A stretch of 64,000 nt of DNA from Gammaproteobacteria bacterium. GTDB lineage: Bacteria; Pseudomonadota; Gammaproteobacteria; Pseudomonadales; Azotimanducaceae. Positions within the stretch are counted from its first letter, which is position 1. The number at the start of each line of letters is the position of its first letter. Position numbers and translations under genes: made by a program. The DNA is taken from the NCBI GenBank assembly GCA_026706935.1, contig JAPOXV010000026.1, positions 91,721-155,720 of the forward strand. Direction: 5' to 3'. The notes beneath the pieces were generated by a model that worked only from the letters and a program-made list of their open reading frames with translations, ran no database searches and was not told where the DNA came from. Shown in pieces: positions 42,747 to 51,696 of the stretch.

Positions 42747-43142
42747 CTAGATTTCGTGGCGCGTAGCACTTGCGAAACGTGTGGACCGGCTCGTCCCTAA
42801 TGCCTGCACTCCATCATCGATCGCAACAGACAGTCCAAGAACAATCGATATTTCCACACTCTGCAACTATCCCCTATCGGACAAAGCTGGTACTAATACG
42901 ATATCTGCACCAGAACGCCAATCTACGAGTGAATCATCAGCTTTGACTTCCTCAATGGAACGTGGTGAAGGTACGGATTCACCATCACTAATAAGTCCGT
43001 CAAGGTGAAATGCAAGCGCCTCACAACCGTGACGGATGGCTTCCTCCAAAGTGTCACCTATCGACACACATCCAGGAACATCTGGAAAACTAATACCGTA
43101 TCCCGTATTTAGTTCATGATGAATGAACGCTACATACGGCAC
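42747..43142 (-). pseudogene. HicB-type antitoxin gene interrupted by an in-frame TAG
   Basis: The N-terminal 91 residues are a HicB antitoxin domain (GISFPDVPGCVSIGDTLEEA, LHLDGLISDGESVPSPRS), from a GTG start at 43142 to a TAG at 42867-42869. Reading on in the same frame gives VEISIVLGLSVAIDDG and ALGTSRSTRFASATRHEI, ending at TAG 42747. This is the ribbon-helix-helix DNA-binding end expected of HicB. The gene therefore appears to be a full HicB (130 residues) broken by one nonsense codon. A truncated 91-aa product may still be made. No HicA toxin gene is present on either side. Confidence 0.75.
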
Positions 43143-43609
43143 CTAATGATCCCCGCAATACTGCGAAACTGGGTGTCGGTGAGCTTGGCACATATCGCAG
43201 TTCAAGAATTCTGTCAAGGTACTTCGTCTTCTAGTTCTGAAGATGGGAACTTTAAATTAAAAATCCAGAATACGTCTGAGTCAATATTCACCAAATTCTC
43301 TAACGACGAAACGTAGATCAGACGTACCAATCAAGAAGGAGTAACAACATATACGGACTTTTTCTACTTGAATGCTGTCGATAATTCCCTCCTACCGCCT
43401 TGGTTCGACTCAGGATCGTTTCGAACTAACGAGACGAATCGTGACCATTCATCCAAGTGTAGAGCAAAGCTCAATTCAGAGCTCACGCACCTAGATCAAT
43501 TACTCAGACGAACGATTCGGAAACGCACTTTTCTGTTGTCGTACACCTAGTAAGAATCTGGACGTCGAATCTCAATCGCGTAGTCGGTCCGTTAAACAAG
43601 GAGATTTCA
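43143..43609 (+). other. 467-nt non-coding stretch before the TonB receptor
   Basis: No open frame here resembles a protein family on either strand. The stretch is AT-richer around 43245-43300. Its only clear signal is a strong ribosome-binding site AAGGAG (43599-43604) just before the TonB receptor ATG. It may contain remains of the missing hicA and the receptor's promoter, but I cannot show either. Confidence 0.5.
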
Positions 43610-46129
43610 ATGGGTTGTCTTGACCGGGTTCTATATCGAACCCCACTTCTAATCGCTTTAATCGGCCTCACTTGGTCCAGTACGACCTTCGGCCAGCAAG
43701 AAGCCGATGAAAGTGCGGCACTTGAAATGGAAGAGGTTGTCGTTGTAGGTACTCGAGCGGAACCGCGCTCAGTCACGGATTCGACGGTTCCTGTCGATGT
43801 CATTTCGAATGAAGCGTTCGACAGTCAGGCTGGCAGCGATATGTCCAACCTCATCCGCTCGGTCGTCCCGTCGTTCCATATGAGCGACAACCCGTCTCGG
43901 GACCTGGCGGCACTGTTACGGCCAGTCAACCTGAGAGGTCTTGCCCCAGATCACACGCTGGTCTTAATGAACAACAAACGGCGCCACCGCGGTTCAGTCA
44001 TTCAGTGGATTTCTAATGGTGCATCGAACGGCGCTCAGGGTCCCGACATTTCCGCAATTCCGAGCATCGCCATCAGACAACTGGAAGTACTTCGAGACGG
44101 TGCTGCAGCGCAATATGGTTCTGATGCGATTGCAGGCGTCTTGAACTTCCAACTAAAAGATGCGCCAAGCGGTTCCGATATCCTCGTGAAGTACGGCGGT
44201 CACTCCGAAAACGAAGAGGAGACATTTATGAGCGTCGCTGGCAATATTGGATTGCCTTTGTTCGACAGTGGATTCGCGAACCTCAGCCTCGAGTACGGTA
44301 CTTCTGAACCTACCAATCGAAGTGTGCAGCACGGTGATGCGACCGCGCTGATTCAACAAGGTGTTGAAGGCGTGCGCGTTCCCGCTAAGCCGTGGGGTTC
44401 TCCGGACGTAAAGAGCAACATCAAATTTGTCGCGAACCTTGGTAACAACGTCGGCGAAGATGGTCACTTTTATGCATTCGGCAACTACGCGGAACGCGAA
44501 GTTGAGACCTTCTTTTTCTTTAGAAGCCCAATGAACCGAGTGGGGGTCTACAAGACAGGCGACAATCATTTCCTTGTTGGCGGTGAAGGCTGTCAAGCGA
44601 AATACAACGTACCCGCCGTCGCCGAAAACGTGCTCTCATTCCGAGACACGCTCCGTGCCGACCAAGGCTGTTTCTGGTTCGGCGAGATTCTGCCACAGGG
44701 TTTCACACCTCGCTTTGGCGCTGTTGTATCCGACCTTTCGGGAGTCGTCGGCTACCGTAAGATCATCCTTGACGACATCGATCTCGATTTGTCCGCGAGC
44801 ACGGGTTACAACCGCATGAACGGCTTTATCAATGACACGCTCAATCCCAGTCTCGGTCCAACGTCGCCGCGAGACTTCAATTTCGGTGAGTATCGTCAGA
44901 AAGAATGGAACGTCAACGTGGACGCAAGCAAAGTTGTGCAAGTGCTTGACGGTAACGATCTGAACGTTGCAGGTGGTTTAGAAGTTCGGAACGAGGAATT
45001 CTCGATCGACATCGGCGAGCGGAGCTCCTGGGCGATTGGTCACTATCAGCAATACGGATTTAGTACGGGCACCAATGGTTTTGGAGGTTTCAATCCCGCC
45101 TCGAGTGGTGCATGGAATCGTCTCAATACAGCTGCGTATCTTGACCTGGAACTTGCGATGTCAGATAACGCTGTATACGGCGGGGCACTACGACTCGAGG
45201 ATTTCGACGGTTTTGGCACGACACTGAACTTCAAACTCACAGGCCGGATCGACGTATCCGACACCTTGGCTGTCCGCGGTAGCGTTGGAACTGGTTTCCG
45301 CGCGCCGACGCCTGGTCAATCGAATGCCCGAAATGTGTCAACGGTAGTCAATGCAGCAACAAACGTCTTTGAAGAACGAGGCACGATCGGATCTACCCAT
45401 CCAGTCGCTGTTGCACTTGGTGGTCGCGAGCTCGAACCAGAGGAATCCGTCAACTTTACCGCTGGAGCCATCCTGGAACTCGACAATGGGATCACTGTGA
45501 CCGCAGACTTCTTCAGTATCGACGTCACAGACCGGATCGCGCTCTCAGGTTTAACAACAGTCACTGACGAAATCAAGACAGCGCTTGTTGAACAGGGCGT
45601 GCCAGAAGCAGCCGATTTCACATCCGTACGTTTCTTTACCAATGACTTCGATACGTCGACACGCGGTATCGACATCGTCGCGACGCAATCGATGGAACTC
45701 GGGGACGGCGTTTTGGACGTTCTATTCTCGTTCAACAACACCCAAACGTCCGTAGAAGACTATCGAGAGGGTTCTACGATCACTGGTGGCGACACCATCG
45801 ACAATCTGGAACGTGGTGCGCCAGAAACACGTTACGGGATATCGGCACGATACTCACTTGAACGCATCGATCTGACTGCACGGTACAACTTCTATGGATC
45901 CTGGTATGACGACCATAGTGCCGCGGAATTTGATGGCTACGGCTATGTCGACCTTCTTGGAACGCTCGTCGTCACCGATCAGATTTCCGTTTCTGCTGGC
46001 ATCGAGAATGCGTTTGATGCATACCCCGATGAGACGATCAGCTATGGGAACGGTCGACTGTACCCACGCTATTCACCTGCTGGATATAACGGCACGCTGG
46101 TATACGTATCCACGAAGCTGAGCTTCTAA
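43610..46129 (+). CDS. TonB-dependent outer-membrane receptor
   Basis: An 839-aa outer-membrane importer. It has a signal peptide (residues 1-28, ending TTFGQ), a TonB-box region (MEEVVVVGTR), a plug domain (PVNLRGLAPDHTLVLMNNKR and EVLRDGAAAQYGSDAIAGVLNF) and a 22-strand barrel ending in the aromatic terminus VYVSTKLSF. An excellent AAGGAG site lies 5 nt before the ATG. The ligand is unknown. The downstream sugar-dehydrogenase-type gene (47 nt away) hints at a carbohydrate or polyol substrate, which is inference only. Confidence 0.93.
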   Translation: MGCLDRVLYRTPLLIALIGLTWSSTTFGQQEADESAALEMEEVVVVGTRAEPRSVTDSTVPVDVISNEAFDSQAGSDMSNLIRSVVPSFHMSDNPSRDLAALLRPVNLRGLAPDHTLVLMNNKRRHRGSVIQWISNGASNGAQGPDISAIPSIAIRQLEVLRDGAAAQYGSDAIAGVLNFQLKDAPSGSDILVKYGGHSENEEETFMSVAGNIGLPLFDSGFANLSLEYGTSEPTNRSVQHGDATALIQQGVEGVRVPAKPWGSPDVKSNIKFVANLGNNVGEDGHFYAFGNYAEREVETFFFFRSPMNRVGVYKTGDNHFLVGGEGCQAKYNVPAVAENVLSFRDTLRADQGCFWFGEILPQGFTPRFGAVVSDLSGVVGYRKIILDDIDLDLSASTGYNRMNGFINDTLNPSLGPTSPRDFNFGEYRQKEWNVNVDASKVVQVLDGNDLNVAGGLEVRNEEFSIDIGERSSWAIGHYQQYGFSTGTNGFGGFNPASSGAWNRLNTAAYLDLELAMSDNAVYGGALRLEDFDGFGTTLNFKLTGRIDVSDTLAVRGSVGTGFRAPTPGQSNARNVSTVVNAATNVFEERGTIGSTHPVAVALGGRELEPEESVNFTAGAILELDNGITVTADFFSIDVTDRIALSGLTTVTDEIKTALVEQGVPEAADFTSVRFFTNDFDTSTRGIDIVATQSMELGDGVLDVLFSFNNTQTSVEDYREGSTITGGDTIDNLERGAPETRYGISARYSLERIDLTARYNFYGSWYDDHSAAEFDGYGYVDLLGTLVVTDQISVSAGIENAFDAYPDETISYGNGRLYPRYSPAGYNGTLVYVSTKLSF

Positions 46130-46176
46130 GGTACAAGACGAAACTCGACGTATAGGCTCGTCACGAGAATAAATGC

Positions 46177-47232
46177 ATGGCTGAAGAGAAACTACGTGTA
46201 GCGTTCATTGGTGCGGGTGGCATAGCGGGCACCCATATGCGTTATTTAAGTGCGATGCCTGACGTCGAGCTCGTTGCGGCGTCAGATGTTATTGAAGCGA
46301 GCGTCAAGCGACGTTGTGACGAATTTGGCATTCCGCATTCGTTTACAGACTACGAAACAATGCTCAGTACCATCGACACAGATGCAGTCAGCGTTTGTAC
46401 GCCGAATGGCTTACACGCACCTTGCACCATCGCAGCGCTTCAAGCTGGGTTTGATGTCATCGTCGAAAAGCCGCTTGCGATGAACGCGATTGAAGGGCAA
46501 CAGATGCTTGATGTGGCGCAAGACAACGGCAAGAAACTGGTCATTGGTTTTCAGCACCGGTATGAGGCGCGCACTAACTTTCTCAAACAAGCCGTGGACG
46601 ACGGTGGACTCGGCAACATCCTCTATGGCCGTGTGCAAGCACTCCGACGGCGAGGCATTCCTAATTGGGGTGTGTTCGGGCGCAAAGATCTACAGGGAGG
46701 CGGTCCTCTGATTGATATCGGTGTACACGTACTTGAAACGACCCACTTTGTGATGGGATCGCCAAAACCTATTGCGGCGACGGGAGTCATGCACACCTAC
46801 CTAGGTAATAAACCTTCCAGTGTTGTCTCCCAGTGGCCGAACTGGGATCACAAAACGTACACCGTCGAAGATCTAGCAGTTGGTCACATTCGTTTCGAGA
46901 ACGGCACTTCGCTCAGCATTGAGGCGAGTTTTGCCGCTCACATCGAGAAAAACGAATGGAACTTCACCCTAATGGGGGACAAGGGCGGCGCGACGTGGGA
47001 TCCACCTCAGTTATTTAGCGATCAACACGACCACATGGTGAACTCACAACCACACTGGCTGCCTTCAGGTCAAGCAGCCGATCCGTTTCGCAAGAAAATG
47101 CGCAATTGGGTCGATCACGTTCTCCACGACAAACCCACCATGGCACCCGCCGAACACGGCTTGATGGTCCAGAAGATGCTCGATGGGCTCTATGAATCCG
47201 CGGAGAAAGGTTTTGAAGTCTCGATCACGTAA
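46177..47232 (+). CDS. Gfo/Idh/MocA family oxidoreductase
   Basis: A 351-aa NAD(P)-dependent dehydrogenase. The N-terminal Rossmann motif is AFIGAGGIAGTHMRYL, with the family motif EKPLAMNAIEG (the EKP block). The catalytic domain shows GGGPLIDIGVHVLETTHFVMG (conserved DIGxH). Substrates in this family are sugars, inositols and related polyols. It probably forms a unit with the TonB receptor. The last 8 nt overlap the 3' end of the convergent hydratase gene. Confidence 0.9.
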   Translation: MAEEKLRVAFIGAGGIAGTHMRYLSAMPDVELVAASDVIEASVKRRCDEFGIPHSFTDYETMLSTIDTDAVSVCTPNGLHAPCTIAALQAGFDVIVEKPLAMNAIEGQQMLDVAQDNGKKLVIGFQHRYEARTNFLKQAVDDGGLGNILYGRVQALRRRGIPNWGVFGRKDLQGGGPLIDIGVHVLETTHFVMGSPKPIAATGVMHTYLGNKPSSVVSQWPNWDHKTYTVEDLAVGHIRFENGTSLSIEASFAAHIEKNEWNFTLMGDKGGATWDPPQLFSDQHDHMVNSQPHWLPSGQAADPFRKKMRNWVDHVLHDKPTMAPAEHGLMVQKMLDGLYESAEKGFEVSIT

Positions 47233-48001
47233 CGCGTTTCGGTCCGCCACTTCGCTTTGGCGCGTTGCGCGTGGCAATATCAAACCATTCGTCGGCAGGT
47301 ACGTTGCGGTAGCCCCGCATCATGCGTTTGATTGAGACCAACGCATCCTTTGGATAGCCCGCCAACTCTTCGCATATTGACTTTGCTGCACTGACCGTAT
47401 CCGCCGTGGCTGGCGCCGCGTAAGCGATACCAAGACGATGTAGATCTGTACCCGTGAATCGCTTCCCAGTTAACGTCAATTGCGCAATCACGTTTTCACT
47501 GTGTCGTAGATTTAGCCACGCAAGGTTGTAAGGCGCGCCCATGCCTTGTCGAACCTCGCCTACTTGCAGGAAAGAGTCATCGCCAACCACAAGCAAGTCA
47601 GCCGCTAGAGCTAGCGCAGCGCCGCCATTAATAGCAAATCTCTCAAGCGCAACGACGATCGGTTTACTACAGTCATACAAAGCCGCATGGGTCCTTCGCC
47701 AAGTTAGCTGAAAGTTCGCTAACCAGTCGGGTGGCGGATCTCGGTTGAACTCTTTGAGATTGAGCCCGGAACAGAATGCACCATCCGCTCCTCGCAACAT
47801 CAGGAGACGGGTCGCGGGATCCGCGTCAGCTGATTGAATCGCTGCTGCGAGTTGCTCCCCAAGCGGTCCGGTGATCGCATTGCGCGTTTCCGGTTGGTTG
47901 AGCACGAACTCCGACCATCCCTCGTGTTCGATCTTTAAAACTAAATCAGTCAAGTCCGCTTCCGTGAATGCAAGGAACGAATATGGTAGCTCTCGAACCA
48001 T
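47225..48001 (-). CDS. Enoyl-CoA hydratase/isomerase family protein
   Basis: A 258-aa crotonase-fold protein. The oxyanion-hole segments are RGADGAFCSGLNLKEF and ERFAINGGAALALAADLLV. The usual second catalytic Glu region reads GEVRQGMGAP, so the exact reaction (hydration, isomerisation or other acyl-CoA chemistry) cannot be fixed. ATG 48001; a start some 20 codons later would also fit the family. It is alone on the minus strand, 58 nt from the divergent gene. Confidence 0.87.
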   Translation of the reverse strand: MVRELPYSFLAFTEADLTDLVLKIEHEGWSEFVLNQPETRNAITGPLGEQLAAAIQSADADPATRLLMLRGADGAFCSGLNLKEFNRDPPPDWLANFQLTWRRTHAALYDCSKPIVVALERFAINGGAALALAADLLVVGDDSFLQVGEVRQGMGAPYNLAWLNLRHSENVIAQLTLTGKRFTGTDLHRLGIAYAAPATADTVSAAKSICEELAGYPKDALVSIKRMMRGYRNVPADEWFDIATRNAPKRSGGPKRVT

Positions 48002-48059
48002 TCGTCACTATGATTTTTGCAGCTACCATAACGCTACCCAACGTCGCTAACTACGAAGC

Positions 48060-48467
48060 ATGGCCATACGAGACCTCTCTTTCAGCACGCTCAAAGGAAT
48101 GGCGAAGGGCTTAGTTCGAAAGGCTCAATTACCCGCCAAAGATATGGCACTAGTGGTTCGGAACACCATTGGTGACTTGGACAAAGAGTCCTTCAAGACG
48201 TGGTACGAGTCGCTTGATGTCAAAAAACGCAGCCGTATTGACAAGGTTACAGACCGCCTTGACCAAATGATCAAGGACAAAGCACGACAACGGACTGACG
48301 CTCGCATCGCAACGGCAGGGCGACTGCCTAACGAGCTGAGTGCGGAACAGTACGAGGTAATTTACCGGGAAGAATTAGACGAGATCAAGAACAGTCTAAA
48401 ACTCGGCGTTCTTCAGGGCGCACTTGGTGTCGCGTTAGCGTCCCTCGGTATCAATCTGTGGATTTGA
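48060..48467 (+). CDS. Conserved-looking hypothetical protein with hydrophobic C-terminus
   Basis: A 135-aa protein I do not recognise. It is basic and rich in Lys, Arg and Asp, probably helical (KKRSRIDKVTDRLDQMIKDKARQ), and ends in a hydrophobic stretch (GVLQGALGVALASLGINLWI) that could be a tail anchor. The gene ends 4 nt before the next, so both are probably cotranscribed and may act together at the inner membrane. Confidence 0.7.
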   Translation: MAIRDLSFSTLKGMAKGLVRKAQLPAKDMALVVRNTIGDLDKESFKTWYESLDVKKRSRIDKVTDRLDQMIKDKARQRTDARIATAGRLPNELSAEQYEVIYREELDEIKNSLKLGVLQGALGVALASLGINLWI

Positions 48468-48471
48468 ACCT

Positions 48472-48858
48472 ATGCTAGGTCGCGTCATCGCATGGTCTGC
48501 ATTCGCCGTGTGGTTGCGAAGTTTTTGGCGTACGTCGACTTGGTTCAGTCCCGTAGTCGTTGCAGCGCTAACCATCGTCCTAATTTCGTTCGCACACAGC
48601 GAATATCTAGACCTTGCTGCAGCTGCACAAACGAATCAGCATGTCACGCTCTCGTTTGTATTGAAATGGGGTCTGATCGTCGTAGTTTCGCTCGTCACCT
48701 TTTTTGCAGTTTTGCGAAAGAGAAGTCGAAAGGCCAATGCAACCAGCGCGACCACGCAGAATGAGCAGCAGCCTCTCAGTTCACAACTACCAGAAGGGGT
48801 TGATCTCAATCGACCTCGTTCTGCAGCGGAACGCATCCTAGACGAACCTCCGCCGTGA
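48472..48858 (+). CDS. Hypothetical membrane protein, two predicted helices
   Basis: A 128-aa unrecognised protein with two hydrophobic helices (about residues 22-42 and 60-82) flanked by basic residues (RKRSRK after the second helix) and a polar, Pro-rich C-terminus. The 4-nt spacing from the preceding gene suggests a two-gene unit. The stop codon is 2 nt from that of the convergent MATE gene. Confidence 0.65.
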   Translation: MLGRVIAWSAFAVWLRSFWRTSTWFSPVVVAALTIVLISFAHSEYLDLAAAAQTNQHVTLSFVLKWGLIVVVSLVTFFAVLRKRSRKANATSATTQNEQQPLSSQLPEGVDLNRPRSAAERILDEPPP

Positions 48859-48872
48859 CGTTACACGGGCGG
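48850..48872. terminator. GC-rich hairpin spanning both stop codons of a convergent pair
   Basis: CCGCCGTG (48850-48857) pairs with CACGG-G-CGG (48864-48872, one bulged G) around a 6-nt loop. The stem includes the stop codon of the plus-strand gene and abuts that of the MATE gene. It could stop transcription from both sides, although T-runs are lacking. Confidence 0.4.
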
Positions 48873-50303
48873 CGGCTCGCGACGTCCTGAAATGTAAGCA
48901 CTCGCGGTGCGCTTCACGCGGATCGATAATCCAAGCGCTGCTGCAGCCAAGCCAGCACAGAGTCCCCACCAAAACCCCACCACGCCTACTGGTTCTTCGG
49001 TAATCCAGCCGAATCCAAACGCGAGACCGATCGGCATTCCTATGCCCCAATATGCGGCGATAGCAATGAACATTGGTTTGGTCGTGTCCTTGTAGCCTCG
49101 TAACGAACCCATCATCACAACCTGCGCACAGTCGAAGAGCTGGAAGAACGCACAATACAGAAATAGCATCGAAGCTAGAGCAACGACCTGTGGTTCGTCG
49201 TTGTAGAGCGTTACCAGCTGTTTGCGACCGAGCAACATCACGATGGCTGAAACGCATCCGACGGCGAGTGCCGTCGTAATTGCGACCCGTACGGTCAACC
49301 ACGCATGGCCGAATTCACGCGCTCCGACGCTGGCACCGACTCGAATCGTGCTTGCCATGCCAATCGCCAATGGAATCATGAACGCTACACCTGCGAAGCT
49401 TGTTGCGATGTTGTGACTCGCAACCACATCGACCCCGAAACGACCGATCAGCATCACGATACCTGAAAAGAAAGCGACCTCTGCAAAAATGCTGGTACCG
49501 ATAGGGAATCCCAGCCGCACCAAACGACCAATCTCAGCGAAATCGGGCTTGTCAAAGCGCTGGAACACACCGGAGCGACGAATACGGGTCGTGAATACGG
49601 CGATCGCGATCGCGAAGAACTGAATCCAAAATACGATCGCTGACGAAACGCCGCATCCGATTCCGCCTTGGCCTTCGATTCCAAACGCTCCGTTTACGAA
49701 GATCATGTTGAGCGGAATCTTGAGACCCAGACTCATCAAACCGATGATCATCGCCGGTAAGGTGAGTGCCAATCCCTCACAAAGATTTCGAAACACGAAG
49801 TAACCAAACAATGCGAAGATTCCCCAGGCTTGCGCTTGAAGGAAACCTACGGCGATCGGAATACCTACTGGATCGACATCGAAAAACTCGTAGATCTGTT
49901 GTGCGTTTAACAGTACGATGATTACCACGATCGCACCTGCGAACGCGATCCACCCAGCCTGTCTTGCGACTGCGCCGGTCTCATTCGCACGACCAGCACC
50001 GTACAGCTGTGCGACCGTCGGAGTGACTGCGAATAGCAACCCGGAAGTAAGCAACATCGTCGGCCAAAAGAGCGACGCTCCCAACCCAATACCGGCCAAA
50101 TCGGCGGCACTCACATGTCCAGCAAAGATCAGATCGATGATCGACATACCCATCTGAGACATTTGCGTCAACACGATAGGTGCGCCAAGAACCGACAGAG
50201 CCTTCAACTCACTCCGTGCGGTGCGCACCGGCGTTGCTAGGCCGAGCTCGAAGTTTGCTGTACTAGGTTTGGATGCGACTTCGGTGTCGCTTTCAGTAGC
50301 CAT
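48861..50303 (-). CDS. MATE family multidrug efflux transporter (NorM-like)
   Basis: A 480-aa membrane protein with twelve helices that exports drugs or metabolites using Na+ or H+ gradients. The N-lobe has GAPIVLTQMSQMGMSIIDLIFAGHVSAADLAGIGLG, typical of NorM. The second lobe repeats the pattern (GFPIGTSIFAEVAFFSGIVMLIGRFG). A polar N-terminal tail of about 33 residues precedes the first helix. ATG 50303; a 17-nt dyad lies upstream. Confidence 0.93.
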   Translation of the reverse strand: MATESDTEVASKPSTANFELGLATPVRTARSELKALSVLGAPIVLTQMSQMGMSIIDLIFAGHVSAADLAGIGLGASLFWPTMLLTSGLLFAVTPTVAQLYGAGRANETGAVARQAGWIAFAGAIVVIIVLLNAQQIYEFFDVDPVGIPIAVGFLQAQAWGIFALFGYFVFRNLCEGLALTLPAMIIGLMSLGLKIPLNMIFVNGAFGIEGQGGIGCGVSSAIVFWIQFFAIAIAVFTTRIRRSGVFQRFDKPDFAEIGRLVRLGFPIGTSIFAEVAFFSGIVMLIGRFGVDVVASHNIATSFAGVAFMIPLAIGMASTIRVGASVGAREFGHAWLTVRVAITTALAVGCVSAIVMLLGRKQLVTLYNDEPQVVALASMLFLYCAFFQLFDCAQVVMMGSLRGYKDTTKPMFIAIAAYWGIGMPIGLAFGFGWITEEPVGVVGFWWGLCAGLAAAALGLSIRVKRTASAYISGRREPPPV

Positions 50304-50332
50304 GCGTCAAAAAACAAAACGCAGCTTGCCGG

Positions 50333-50349
50333 TCGCACATGTTGTGCGA
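50333..50349. promoter_or_regulatory. 17-nt inverted repeat upstream of the MATE gene
   Basis: TCGCACA-TGT-TGTGCGA is a perfect 7-bp inverted repeat with a 3-nt centre, 29 nt before the MATE start codon. The spacing fits an operator for a dimeric repressor; a small hairpin is the alternative. No regulator gene is adjacent. The rest of 50304-50507 shows nothing clear. Confidence 0.4.
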
Positions 50350-50507
50350 GACGGTGCTGCGAGGAATCAAGCACGCAATTATCAAAGGATTGAAGTTCAA
50401 TGACGCGATCGCGGACCATATACTCTAGCGCTGTAGCTCTGTGACACAGCGCAAACAGCCCAAGTTAGCCAAGTCGCGGATCTCTCTATGTTTCAAATAA
50501 GTACATC

Positions 50508-51686
50508 GTGACGAAAGAAACCCCCTCAAGCACTAAGTCTGACCGACGACTCAACGAGCTTGTCGAGGACATTCGCTCGTGGGACGTGGCGTCGGAGCAT
50601 CGCACCGGAACGCATGGTGATCGCCGCACGTCCGAAGCGTTGATTGAGCGATTGGCTGACGTACCAGTATCGACGCGACTTGTCGAATTTCCATTTGAAC
50701 GTCGGATACCGGAGGACTCTTATGTCGAAGTTGGTCACCAGCGACTCGAAGGTATACCGCTATTCGACGGAGGAGAGACTGACGGAACCCTCGAATCTGC
50801 GCTAGTAACGGTGGGTCAACCCGGTGCCATTGGATTCGGTTACGCTACCGCTAGTGGCGGTCCAGATAACCTTGAGTTACTGAAGCACCGCAATAGTGAT
50901 AACCACAAAGCGTTGATTGGCATTGCTCGAAGTGCAACACCAGGTATTGCGATGCTCAACGCGGATTCCTTCACAAGTCCGTTCGGCGTACCGACGCTAA
51001 TCATTGACAGCAAGCACGAACCTACACTGCTAGCAAGTGCTCAGAGCGGTGAAACGGTGAGTTTCAATGTCAACTTCAAGAACGAACAGACGACCGCGAC
51101 GAATGTCGAAGTCAGAATCGAAGGACGGAATGGGAGTCTTGCACCACTAGTGGTGATGACGCCGAAGAGCTCCTGGTGGACGAGTACGGCGGAGCGCTGC
51201 GGTGGGATCGCTGCATGGCTAGCAAGCGTTCGCGAGTTGGCAACTCTCGAGCTCGAACGAGATGTCATATTCACGGCGAATACGGGTCACGAGCTCGGCC
51301 ATGTGGGTCTTGAGCATTTTCTCACCCAGAATCCCGGCTTAGGACGTGATGCTCACGCTTGGATACATCTAGGGGCGAATTTCGCGTCGAAAGGTTCGCA
51401 GATTCGAATGCAGTATTCAAACGACGCCGTGCGATCGAAATTTGTCGAGCATCTAACAGCAAACGCGGTCAAGATCGCAAGCGAAATTGGGGGCGAAACT
51501 CGACCCGGTGGTGAAGCAAGGAATATATTCGATGCCGGAGGTACGTATGTCTCGTTACTCGGTTCGAATAGTCTGTTCCATCATCCAGACGATCGAATGT
51601 CTAACAATGTCGATCTAGAGACAGCAATGCGAACACGCAACGCTGTCGTTGATTTAGTAAAGGAGTTGAGTGGCGCGGGAGGCTGA
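50508..51686 (+). CDS. M28 aminopeptidase-fold protein with degenerate metal site
   Basis: A 392-aa soluble protein without a signal peptide. It has the layout of M28 zinc peptidases: an N-terminal part, a PA-like insert (about 85-185) and a C-terminal peptidase core. The metal-binding positions are altered: the usual HxDS reads MTPKSSWW, the Asp-containing block reads STAERCGG, and the catalytic EE pair reads GHELGH; HHPDD remains near the end. It is probably a family branch with changed or lost peptidase activity. GTG start at 50508. Confidence 0.75.
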   Translation: MTKETPSSTKSDRRLNELVEDIRSWDVASEHRTGTHGDRRTSEALIERLADVPVSTRLVEFPFERRIPEDSYVEVGHQRLEGIPLFDGGETDGTLESALVTVGQPGAIGFGYATASGGPDNLELLKHRNSDNHKALIGIARSATPGIAMLNADSFTSPFGVPTLIIDSKHEPTLLASAQSGETVSFNVNFKNEQTTATNVEVRIEGRNGSLAPLVVMTPKSSWWTSTAERCGGIAAWLASVRELATLELERDVIFTANTGHELGHVGLEHFLTQNPGLGRDAHAWIHLGANFASKGSQIRMQYSNDAVRSKFVEHLTANAVKIASEIGGETRPGGEARNIFDAGGTYVSLLGSNSLFHHPDDRMSNNVDLETAMRTRNAVVDLVKELSGAGG

Positions 51687-51696
51687 AAAATGGTCG

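Noticed and set aside
43143..43330. Remnant of a hicA toxin upstream of the broken hicB
   Set aside because: One frame reads FRSIAGII just before hicB, loosely like a HicA end, but no GSHH-type motif or longer similarity exists on any frame.
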